A DNA stretch of 5,962 bases, from assembly GCA_964490005.1 (NCBI GenBank), contig CAZBBB010000139.1:1-5962 (forward strand), in the 5' to 3' direction. The notes under the pieces are model-generated. The model saw nothing but the letters and a program-made list of their open reading frames with translations, did no database searches and was not told the DNA's origin. Numbering within the stretch: the first letter of the stretch is position 1; the number at the start of each line of letters is the position of its first letter. A program made the position numbers and the translations under genes. Of the stretch, positions 1 to 5,869 are shown piece by piece. This stretch comes from CAZBBB01 sp964490005 (GTDB taxonomy: Bacteria; Planctomycetota; B15-G4).

Positions 1-887
1 CCCTCGTCGATCCAGCGCGCGATGAGCGCGATCTCCTCGGGCCGCAGCGGGTCGCCCTGCGCGGGCATGATGTCGAGGTCGTCGGCCGGCAGCGCGATGC
101 GCCGCAGCAGTTCGCTGCCGGCCGCGTCGCCGGGCACGATGACCCAGTCGTCGCGGCGCGCGGGGTCGAAGACGTGCTCGGCGCCGTCGAGGCGCAGCTT
201 GCCCTTCACGCGGCGCGGCCCGTGGCAGGAGTAGCAGGTCTGCGCGAAGATCGGCTGGATCTGCGTGGCGTAGTCGACGCGCGGCGGGCCGGGCGCGGCC
301 GCAGCCGGCTCGTCGGCGGCCTGCGCGCCGAGCACCGCGCTGCTCTGCGCGTTCGAGTCGCTGGCGCTCGAGTCGCCAGCGCCCGAGTCGCCGGCGCCCG
401 GGCTGCGCGACGGTGGAGCCTGCTCCTCGTCCATGAAGGGCGCGAAGAGATACCCCTCGCCGTGAACCAACTCGCCGCCGAAGTGGCCCGCGCCCGAGCT
501 GGCGAGCAGCGCGAGCAGCAGGCTCAGCCGGTACAGACCTCCCAGTCGGCTCGCGCGCCCCTCGAGCGGCACGGCCCAGGCGAGCAGCCACGCGACGGCG
601 GCGAGCGCGAGCGTCGCCACGCCCGACCAGCGGTGCAGGAACAGCGTCTCCTCGGCCGCGCGCCCGACCGGCTCGACGTCGGCCAGCGTCCAGCCGCTGA
701 AGGCCGCCGCGCCGGCGCCGAGCACCCCGAGGCCCAGCACCACCCGCGCTTGGCTGCTGACCGCGCTCGTCCTGCGACGCACGAACTCCAGCAGCGCCGC
801 GACCGCGATGAGCGCGATCGGAAAGTGCACGAGCACGACGTGCAGTCGCCCGGTGAACTCCCTCAGCGCCGTCGCGAGATCCGCCAT
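1..887 (-). CDS. DUF2231 membrane domain fused to a planctomycete-type cytochrome c domain (3' end cut by window edge)
   Basis: I read this frame directly. It opens with ATG at 887-885 and stays open for 295 codons to the window edge, so the stop lies outside. Residues 15-27 carry the DUF2231 signature LHVVLVHFPIAL. Four hydrophobic helices follow at about 17-35, 48-67, 87-107 and 118-138. The Arg-rich loop at 36-48 and the loop at 108-117 suit the cytoplasm, which puts both termini in the periplasm. After a low-complexity Gly/Ala/Asp/Ser linker (about 155-205) comes a cytochrome c domain of the PSCyt1 type (PF07635). It has the haem-binding motif C218-Y-S-C221-H222, then KGKLRLD, and a possible axial ligand Met274 in MPAQG. 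The likely role is a membrane-anchored electron carrier or redox protein; its partner is unknown. The gene starts 37 bases after the beta-helix gene, without a convincing ribosome-binding site. The family call is firm; the function is not. Confidence 0.85.
   Translation of the reverse strand, partial: MADLATALREFTGRLHVVLVHFPIALIAVAALLEFVRRRTSAVSSQARVVLGLGVLGAGAAAFSGWTLADVEPVGRAAEETLFLHRWSGVATLALAAVAWLLAWAVPLEGRASRLGGLYRLSLLLALLASSGAGHFGGELVHGEGYLFAPFMDEEQAPPSRSPGAGDSGAGDSSASDSNAQSSAVLGAQAADEPAAAAPGPPRVDYATQIQPIFAQTCYSCHGPRRVKGKLRLDGAEHVFDPARRDDWVIVPGDAAGSELLRRIALPADDLDIMPAQGDPLRPEEIALIARWIDE
355..399 (-). repeat. Three tandem 15-bp units encoding a GAGDS-like linker
   Basis: Three consecutive 15-base units begin at 355, 370 and 385, each starting gagtcg. 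They differ by only a few bases. They are in frame in the DUF2231/cytochrome gene and encode the pentapeptides GAGDS, GAGDS and SASDS. These make part of the flexible linker between the membrane helices and the cytochrome domain. Unit number could vary between strains by slippage without breaking the frame. Confidence 0.8.
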
Positions 888-924
888 GTCCCGATGTTGA
901 GCGCTGGCGCGCGCCGGTACAAGC

Positions 925-2190
925 TCAAGGGCCGCTGCCGACGATCACATGCACGCTCGGGCTGCCGAGCAGGGTCGGTTCGCCGAGCGGCTTGACGAAG
1001 ACCTGCTCGAAGAGCACGAGCGACTGTGTCTCCGACAGGCCCAGTTCGGGGATCGGCACCGCCAGCTCGAAGCGGCCGTCGGGGGCGCTCACGGGGCCGA
1101 AGGTGATCGGCCCGGCGAGGATCGTCGACAGGTGCCAGGTCCCCTGCTTGCCGGGCAGCGGCAGCCAGGCCGGCGACAGATCGACGTAGACCGAGAACAG
1201 ATCGCCGGGCGCGCCCGCGTAGCTCAGTTGCAGCACGCCGCCCTCGGGCGTCGGCGCGCCGAGCGCGTAGTCGCGATGGCCGCCGACGTGCTCGGCGACG
1301 CTGCCGAAGGGCACGTCGATGAGCGCGCCGGCGGGCCCCTGGCCGCCGCTGCCGTCGAGGCCGCCGGCGCCGGCCTGCAGCGTGCCGTCGCGGCGACGCA
1401 GGGCGCTGGCGCCGAGCAGTTCGATCGCGTCGCCGCCGACGTACCAGCCGGCCGACGGCACGAGCTGGTCGCCGTCGCCGGCATCGCCGCCCGCGATCGC
1501 GACGCCCGCAACGAGCACCGTCGCGGCCGTCCCCCACAGGCCCGCGCCGCCGTTGCCGCCCGGACCCGGCGCGGCGGCCAGCGTGCCGATGTCGCCGCCG
1601 CGCCCGCCGCGCAGGCTGCCGCCGTACACGTCGGCGCGCCCGCCGCTCAGCGACAGGCCGTAGCCGCCGCGTCCCGGCACGCCCGAGTAGGGCGAGAACG
1701 CGTTGGGCCCGGCGCCGCCCTGCACCTCGCAGCGCAGCAGCACCACGTGCGCGCCGCTCGCGACCGCCACGCCCGGGAAGCCGGGACCCGCGCCGATCGT
1801 GACGACACCGGGCGCGCCCGCGAAGCGGCAGTCTTCGGCCCAGACCTCGCCCGAGTCGACGCGCAGGCCCTGCTCGATCGGCGAGAGCACCGCCGCGCCG
1901 GTGGCGCTCAGCCCGCGCAGCACGACGCGCTTGCCGGCCACCAGCCCCCCCACGAGCACGCCGAGCGTCGCGACCGGCCCGCTGCCGTCGGCCGCGATCG
2001 TGAGCGACTTGCCCGAGACGACGACGGGCGCGGGGTAGTCGCCGGCGCGCACGAGGATCAGGTCGCCGTCGACGGCGACCCCGACGGCGGCGACGATCGA
2101 GGTGAAGTCTCCGCCGCCCGCCGCGTCGACCACGTGCACGCCCGCGGACAGCGGCGCGGCCAGCGCGACCAGCAGCAGCGCGGCGCGCAC
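925..2190 (-). CDS. Secreted right-handed beta-helix protein, function unknown
   Basis: The gene encodes 421 residues, starting with GTG (2190-2188) and ending in TGA (927-925). Residues 1-16 form a Sec-type signal peptide ending in LSAG. The segment GDLILVRAGDY (42-52) followed by GKSLTIAADG (60-69) is the usual entry of secreted parallel beta-helix (pectate-lyase-like) proteins. Irregular rungs follow at about 108-127, 140-159, 178-197, 217-235 and 255-274. They share a G-hydrophobic-x-hydrophobic-x-x-G pattern and are separated by Gly/Ala/Pro loops. Residues about 325-421 look like a separate beta-rich C-terminal domain (LFSVYVDLSPAWLPLPG onward) similar to tails on exported planctomycete proteins. 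I see no clear catalytic residues, so enzyme activity is not supported. The start codon lies 2 bases after the mlaC stop, with no obvious Shine-Dalgarno sequence, which suggests coupled translation. It could be a surface or periplasmic structural or binding protein. The fold is fairly sure; the role is unknown. Confidence 0.75.
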   Translation of the reverse strand: MRAALLLVALAAPLSAGVHVVDAAGGGDFTSIVAAVGVAVDGDLILVRAGDYPAPVVVSGKSLTIAADGSGPVATLGVLVGGLVAGKRVVLRGLSATGAAVLSPIEQGLRVDSGEVWAEDCRFAGAPGVVTIGAGPGFPGVAVASGAHVVLLRCEVQGGAGPNAFSPYSGVPGRGGYGLSLSGGRADVYGGSLRGGRGGDIGTLAAAPGPGGNGGAGLWGTAATVLVAGVAIAGGDAGDGDQLVPSAGWYVGGDAIELLGASALRRRDGTLQAGAGGLDGSGGQGPAGALIDVPFGSVAEHVGGHRDYALGAPTPEGGVLQLSYAGAPGDLFSVYVDLSPAWLPLPGKQGTWHLSTILAGPITFGPVSAPDGRFELAVPIPELGLSETQSLVLFEQVFVKPLGEPTLLGSPSVHVIVGSGP

Positions 2191-2192
2191 GA

Positions 2193-2963
2193 TCAGGGCC
2201 GGCCCGGCGCGCCGGCCTCGGCTTGCGCGGCCTGCCGGGCGGCCTCCTCGCGCGCGAGCAGCTCGGCCTTGTCGGACTCGGCGAAGGCCGCGGCCGCCTC
2301 GGTGTTCTTGCCCGCCAGCATCCTGAGCAGCCCGTCCGGGCCCTCGTTGCTGACGATGCCCTGGAACTGGCTGCGGAAGTTGGAGACCAGCGAGACGCCC
2401 TCGACGGTCACGTCGATGATGCGCCAGGCCGTCGTGCCGGCCTCCGCGTCGAGCGGCACGTTGCGCAGGCGGTAGTCGATCGCGACGGGGGCGCAGCAGG
2501 TGGCGTGCACCATCGTCTTCACGACCCAGTCGCCGTAGCTCTCCTCGCGCTCGGTCGTGATCTCGACGAACTGGAAGCCCGACTGGTCGGCCGACTTCCA
2601 GTACGTGTGGATCAGGTGCGACTTGAACTCGCCGGTGAAGCGGGCGCGCTGGTCCTCGGAGAAGCGCGTCCAGTTCTTGGCCAGCACGAGCTTGGCGACG
2701 ACGGGGAACTCGATGTGCGCGTCGAGCAGCTGCACGACGCGCGCGCGGCGCTGCGCGCTGGTGAGCGTCCGATCGACGAGCGTGCGGCCCAACTCGTCGG
2801 CGATCGTGCCGATGACCGCCATCGGCCCGCTGGCCGTGGGCGAGGAGAGCGGCGGGCGCGCCTTGGCCTGCGCCACCGGTTGCGCGGCGAGCGGGGCGGC
2901 TGCCGCCGCGAGCAGCAGGGCGGCGAGCGCGCCGCGACGCGAGAGATCAGTCCACCGGGCCAT
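2193..2963 (-). CDS. mlaC: MlaC, periplasmic phospholipid-binding shuttle of the Mla system
   Basis: MlaC (Tgt2/Ttg2D family, PF05494) carries phospholipids across the periplasm between MlaA in the outer membrane and MlaFED in the inner membrane. The 256-residue product has an export signal (hydrophobic 11-27, likely cut near LAAQ). The mature domain includes IEFPVVAKLVLAKNW (84-98), a FTGEFKSHLIHTYW segment (109-122) and the family hallmark near the end of the fold: W180, IIDVTVEGVSLVSNFRSQFQ (182-201) and GLLRML. After about residue 219 an Ala/Glu-rich, probably helical tail extends beyond the usual domain. The N-terminus reads DLSRRGAL, so a twin-arginine signal is possible. The ATG is well supported: GAGGA lies 8 bases upstream, inside mlaA, and the first 17 bases overlap mlaA. 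A vicinal cysteine pair (156-157) is unusual for an exported protein. Identification is secure. Confidence 0.93.
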   Translation of the reverse strand: MARWTDLSRRGALAALLLAAAAAPLAAQPVAQAKARPPLSSPTASGPMAVIGTIADELGRTLVDRTLTSAQRRARVVQLLDAHIEFPVVAKLVLAKNWTRFSEDQRARFTGEFKSHLIHTYWKSADQSGFQFVEITTEREESYGDWVVKTMVHATCCAPVAIDYRLRNVPLDAEAGTTAWRIIDVTVEGVSLVSNFRSQFQGIVSNEGPDGLLRMLAGKNTEAAAAFAESDKAELLAREEAARQAAQAEAGAPGRP

Positions 2964-3675
2964 ACAGGTCTTCCTCGTCGTTCAGTTCGTCCATGTCCAT
3001 GTCCGCGACGGCGGCGCGCCGCCAGCGGACGAAAGCGTTCCTCACGGACGCGTAATAGTCCAATGCGGCCTCGCGCGCGGTCGCGATCTGCTCGGCGGCC
3101 AGGCTGCGGTCGTTGACGCCGTCGAGCGCCCAGGCCGCGAATTGCACGCCTGTCCGCTGCCGCGAGAGGAACCCCACCGAGTAGTCGGCCGCCAGCCCGA
3201 CGAAATCGCGCGGATTGCCGGGGCCCAGCACGGGCAGCACGAGGTAGGGCCCGGGACGGACGCCCCAGGCGCCGAAGGCCTGCCCGATGTCCTCGACCTG
3301 CGGCGCCAGGCCCCAGTCGGCGGCCGGGTCGAAGAAACCCAGCAGCCCGACGGTCGTGTTGGCCAGAAAGCGCAGCGTCTCGGTGCCGGCGTGGCTCCAC
3401 TCGGCCTGCAGCAGGTTGCCCGCGACCGAGATCGGCGCGCGCAGGTTGAGGAAGAAGCGGTCGGTCGCCTCGCGCACGCCCTCGGAGGTGATCGCGTTCC
3501 AGCCGCGCGAGGTCGGCTCGAGCACGTGCTCGTCGAGGGCGATGTTCACGTCGAACATCACGCGGTTGAAGGGCTCCCAGGGGTCGTGCTCCTCGTTGGG
3601 CGGCGGCGCGGCGCACGCGGCGAGCAGCAGGGCCAGCGGCGCGAGGCGCGTCGCGGTCGGGCGAGAGGTCGACAT
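2947..3675 (-). CDS. mlaA: MlaA/VacJ outer-membrane lipoprotein
   Basis: MlaA sits in the inner leaflet of the outer membrane and removes mislocalised phospholipids from the outer leaflet, passing them to MlaC. From ATG at 3675 the product is 242 residues, close to the 251 of E. coli MlaA. It begins with a lipoprotein signal peptide: arginines 5 and 10, hydrophobic LAPLALLLAA, and a lipobox ending in Cys21. Family motifs follow in order: DPWEPFNRVMFDVN (31-44), RFLANTTVGLLGFFDPA (102-118), EDIGQAFGAWGVRPGPYLVL (128-147) and LPVLGPGNPRD. The acidic end DELNDEEDLYG is also family-like. A GTG at 3711, overlapping the mlaD stop as GTGA, would add 12 residues. I prefer 3675 because it gives a normal-length signal peptide, though its Shine-Dalgarno (GGAA, 6 bases upstream) is weak. 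The family is secure; the start is less so. Confidence 0.93.
   Translation of the reverse strand: MSTSRPTATRLAPLALLLAACAAPPPNEEHDPWEPFNRVMFDVNIALDEHVLEPTSRGWNAITSEGVREATDRFFLNLRAPISVAGNLLQAEWSHAGTETLRFLANTTVGLLGFFDPAADWGLAPQVEDIGQAFGAWGVRPGPYLVLPVLGPGNPRDFVGLAADYSVGFLSRQRTGVQFAAWALDGVNDRSLAAEQIATAREAALDYYASVRNAFVRWRRAAVADMDMDELNDEEDLYGPVD
2972..2976 (-). promoter_or_regulatory. Ribosome-binding site of mlaC inside mlaA
   Basis: GAGGA lies 8 bases before the mlaC ATG. It falls in the mlaA codons GAC GAG GAA GAC, which encode the acidic tail. It is the best Shine-Dalgarno match in the window and fixes the mlaC start. Confidence 0.75.
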
Positions 3676-3707
3676 GGGGCGTTCCGGGAGAGGGAAGCGG
3701 CGGGCCG

Positions 3708-4169
3708 TCACTTGTCGGAGGCGATGTCCGTGCCGTGGATGAGCTTGCCGATCATGCGCTCGAGCAGCACGGCCGACTCGGTGTAGCCGATCGAGTCGCC
3801 CGACTGAAGCAGGCGCTCCTCGCCGCCGAGCTGGAGCACGATGTAGCGGTCGCCGAGCAGTCCGTTGGTGACGATCGAGGCCGAGGTGTCGATCGGCAGC
3901 TGCAGGTCGGGGCGCAGGTCGAGGCGCACGTGGGCGCGGTAGTCGGCGCCGAGGGTCACCAGACCGACCTCGCCGACCTTGACGCCCGAGATCGCGACGA
4001 GCGCGCGCGGCTTGAGGCCGGCCGTCTCGTCGAAGTCGGCGTAGATCGACAGCCGCTCGCCCCCGCCGAGGCTCGCGCCGCCGACGCGGAAGGAGAGGAA
4101 GGCCATCGCGCCCAGTCCCGCCAGCACGAACAGGCCGACGACCAGGTCGCGTCCCGAGGATGAAGCCAT
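3708..4169 (-). CDS. mlaD: MlaD, MCE-domain lipid-binding subunit of the inner-membrane transporter
   Basis: MlaD forms a ring of MCE domains on the periplasmic face of the MlaFE complex, with a central channel for phospholipids. The 153-residue product has a short cytoplasmic start, one membrane helix (about 8-28), then a single MCE domain (about 40-118). The core includes FDETAGLKPRALVAISGVKV (46-65), where the family typically has an F-x-x-xxGLxxGxxVxxxGxxVG pattern, and later the GLLGDRYIVLQLGG segment (103-116). The C-terminal helix (about 132-144, AVLLERMIGKLI) suits the helices that line the pore of hexameric MlaD. At 153 residues it is shorter than E. coli MlaD (183). ATG at 4169 is preferred because GGGGAG lies 10 bases upstream. 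A GTG at 4187 would add 6 residues and overlap mlaE. Identification is strong. Confidence 0.92.
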   Translation of the reverse strand: MASSSGRDLVVGLFVLAGLGAMAFLSFRVGGASLGGGERLSIYADFDETAGLKPRALVAISGVKVGEVGLVTLGADYRAHVRLDLRPDLQLPIDTSASIVTNGLLGDRYIVLQLGGEERLLQSGDSIGYTESAVLLERMIGKLIHGTDIASDK

Positions 4170-4174
4170 GCCGT

Positions 4175-4981
4175 TCACACTCCCCACAGGGCCGTGATGA
4201 AGTAGTCGAAGATCAGCACCGCGACCGAGGCCGAGACGACGGTCGCGGTCGTCGCCGCCGAGACGCCCTCGGAGGTCGGCGCGCTCGTGCAGCCGCGCCA
4301 GGTCGCGATGAGCGCCAGCAGCGTGCCGAACACCAGCGACTTCACGAAGCAGCCGAGCACGTCGCTGCCGAACTCGACGTTCGAGGTGATGCTGTTGATG
4401 TACAGGCCGGCGTCGATGCCCATCAGCTCGACACCCACCAGCCAGCCGCCGAGCAGGCCCGCCACGATGAACAGCGCGGTGAGCAGCGGCATGACCGCCA
4501 GCAGCGCCAGCGCGCGCGGCTTGGCCACGTAGTGCAGCGGGTCGACCGCCATCATGCGGATGCCGTCGAGCTGCTCGGTCGCGACCATCGTGGCGATCTC
4601 GGCGGTCGTGGCCGAACCCGCGCGACCGGTGACGAGCAGCGCCGTGAGCACCGGCCCCAGCTCGCGGATGAGCGCCAGCGCGACGACGGCCCCGAGCTGG
4701 CCCGTCGCGCCGAAGCGCACGAGCGTGTTGTAGCCCTGCAGCGCGAGCACCGCGCCGACCGCCAGCCCGCTGACGGTCACGATGATCAGCGAGAGCACGC
4801 CGACCTTGTGCAGCTCGCGCGCCAGCAGCGCGCCGCGTCCGGGCGGCGTCAGGCTGCAGCGCAACAGCGCGCCGCCGTGCCGGCCAAGCGCGCCGAAGGC
4901 CCCCACGGCCTGCTGCGCGGCCCGCCCGAGGCGGGCGACGGGCGAGGGGCGCTCGGGCCGCGCGAGCGTCGTGTCGCTCAT
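4175..4981 (-). CDS. mlaE: MlaE, permease subunit of the phospholipid ABC transporter
   Basis: MlaE is the membrane subunit that couples ATP hydrolysis by MlaF to lipid movement through MlaD. The 268-residue product (E. coli: 260) begins with a polar, probably amphipathic segment of about 58 residues. Hydrophobic helices follow at about 60-82, 98-118, 155-185, 205-229 and 247-266. The family signature is complete: ELGPVLTALLVTGRAGSATT (107-126), then AEIATMVATEQLDGIRMM and AVDP. This includes the coupling region that contacts the ATPase, and it is characteristic of the MlaE/TrgD1/Ttg2B permease family (PF02405). The ATG overlaps the mlaF stop as ATGA (4978-4981), so translation is probably coupled. 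The open frame continues far upstream inside mlaF, but that part is Arg/Ala-rich frame shadow and is excluded. The TGA lies 5 bases before mlaD. Confidence 0.93.
   Translation of the reverse strand: MSDTTLARPERPSPVARLGRAAQQAVGAFGALGRHGGALLRCSLTPPGRGALLARELHKVGVLSLIIVTVSGLAVGAVLALQGYNTLVRFGATGQLGAVVALALIRELGPVLTALLVTGRAGSATTAEIATMVATEQLDGIRMMAVDPLHYVAKPRALALLAVMPLLTALFIVAGLLGGWLVGVELMGIDAGLYINSITSNVEFGSDVLGCFVKSLVFGTLLALIATWRGCTSAPTSEGVSAATTATVVSASVAVLIFDYFITALWGV
4180..4185 (-). promoter_or_regulatory. Ribosome-binding site of mlaD at the end of mlaE
   Basis: GGGGAG lies 10 bases before the ATG at 4169, within the last codons of mlaE (Trp-Gly-Val). It favours that ATG over the GTG at 4187, which it overlaps. 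Confidence 0.6.
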
Positions 4982-5835
4982 CGCGGCGCCCCGCCGGGCC
5001 CGGCCTCGACGGCCTCGGCCTCGTCGGCCAGCTCCTCGACCGCGGCCGGGTCGGCCGCCGCGAAATAGGCCGCCACGCGCCGGTCGGCGTGCCGCGACAG
5101 CTCCCGCGGCGGGCCCTGGAACACCGCGCCCGGCAGGATGAGCACGACGTGGTCGGCCAGGCGCAGCGTCGAGGGCACGTCGTGCGAGACCACGACGATG
5201 CTCATGCCGTGGCGCCGGTTGATGCCCTGCAGCAAACGCTCGATGCGCCGCGTGCTCACCGGGTCGAGGCCCGAGAAGGGCTCGTCGCACAGCAGCAGCG
5301 AGGGGCGGCGCATGAGCGCGCGGGCCAGCGCCACGCGCTTGGTCATGCCGCCCGAGAGCTGGCCGGGCAGCAGCTCCTCGACGCCGGGCAGCCCGACGTC
5401 GGCGAGCGTGGCGGCCACGCGCTGCCCGAGCTGCTCGTCCGTCAGCCGCTCGTGCTCGCGCAGCGGGAAGGCCAGGTTCTCGAAGACGCTGAGCGAGTTG
5501 AGCAGCGCGCCGTTCTGGAACATCATCCCGATGCCGCGGCGCGCCTGGGCCAGGCGCGCCTCGGAGGCGCCCGCGAGGTCGACCCCGTCGACGAGCAGCC
5601 GGCCGGACTGCGCGCGCACTAGCCCGCCCACCAGCTTGAGCAGCGTGCTCTTGCCGACGCCGCTGCCGCCGAGGATGACCGAGACCTTGCCGCGCGGGAA
5701 CGCGCACGAGAGCCCGTCGAAGATGCGCCGCGCCCCGTAGGCCAGCACGACGTCATGCAGCTCGACGTGCGCGCCCTCGGGCGCCTCCCCGGGGCGCGCG
5801 GCCGCCGTGCGCTGGCTGTCTTCGCTTTCCGCCAC
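4978..5835 (-). CDS. mlaF: MlaF, ATPase subunit of the phospholipid ABC transporter
   Basis: MlaF powers the MlaFED complex from the cytoplasmic face. The 285-residue product has all ABC motifs in order: Walker A GGSGVGKST (56-64, K62), Q-loop Q107 in MMFQNGALL, signature LSGGM (160-164) followed by TKRVALARAL, Walker B LLLCDEP (180-186, E185), D-loop SGLD (188-191) and H-loop H218 in VVSHDV. The FQNGALLNSLSVFENLAFPL segment is typical of the MlaF/Ttg2A subfamily rather than amino-acid importers. About 22 polar residues precede the domain. An acidic, Ala/Glu-rich tail (about 259-285) follows; in E. coli MlaF a C-terminal extension contacts the partner subunit, and whether this tail does so is unknown. 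The start is GTG at 5835, supported by AGGA 9 bases upstream. It is the first gene of the mla cluster and overlaps mlaE by 4 bases. Confidence 0.94.
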   Translation of the reverse strand: MAESEDSQRTAAARPGEAPEGAHVELHDVVLAYGARRIFDGLSCAFPRGKVSVILGGSGVGKSTLLKLVGGLVRAQSGRLLVDGVDLAGASEARLAQARRGIGMMFQNGALLNSLSVFENLAFPLREHERLTDEQLGQRVAATLADVGLPGVEELLPGQLSGGMTKRVALARALMRRPSLLLCDEPFSGLDPVSTRRIERLLQGINRRHGMSIVVVSHDVPSTLRLADHVVLILPGAVFQGPPRELSRHADRRVAAYFAAADPAAVEELADEAEAVEAGPGGAPR

Positions 5836-5844
5836 GGCGGTGGA

Positions 5845-5848
5845 TCCT
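5845..5848 (-). promoter_or_regulatory. Ribosome-binding site of mlaF
   Basis: AGGA lies 9 bases before the GTG start at 5835. No better start with a Shine-Dalgarno sequence is seen nearby, so it supports this start codon. Confidence 0.5.
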
Positions 5849-5869
5849 AACCAAGCGCGTGCGCCGACC

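Larger units (their letters stand above)
2193..5835 (-). other. Mla phospholipid-transport operon, order F-E-D-A-C
   Basis: Five consecutive same-strand genes make up the operon. The junctions are a 4-base overlap (F/E), a 5-base gap (E/D), a 32-base gap or 4-base overlap depending on the mlaA start (D/A), and a 17-base overlap (A/C). The beta-helix gene follows after 2 bases and is probably on the same transcript. No STAS-domain gene (mlaB) appears. No promoter could be picked out in the short space before mlaF, so transcription may begin in or before the upstream gene. Confidence 0.88.

Noticed and set aside
888..924. Possible terminator or operator between the beta-helix and cytochrome genes
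   Set aside because: A 10-base palindrome (ggcgcgcgcc, 906-915) is present, but it has no T-run and no loop, and such palindromes are common by chance at this GC content.
174..995. Plus-strand open frame of 273 codons across the cytochrome gene
   Set aside because: It is low-complexity Arg/Ala/Glu/Gln sequence opposite a frame with DUF2231 and CxxCH motifs.
949..2475. Plus-strand open frame of 508 codons across the beta-helix gene and part of mlaC
   Set aside because: Its product is Arg/Ala/Gly/His-rich low complexity with no motif. It lies antisense to two genes with clear signal peptides and family motifs, and is expected from the extreme GC bias.
2612..3616. Minus-strand open frame of 334 codons in another frame of mlaA and mlaC
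   Set aside because: It is an Arg/Ala/Pro-rich frame shadow. The MlaA and MlaC frames carry all the conserved motifs.
2557..3786. Plus-strand open frame of 409 codons opposite mlaC and mlaA
   Set aside because: It is antisense to two well-supported Mla genes and has no recognisable domain.
4982..5707. Long N-terminal extension of MlaE running back into mlaF
   Set aside because: The extension is out of frame with the ABC ATPase and is Arg/Ala-rich. The ATG at 4981 gives a normal-length MlaE and a standard ATGA junction.
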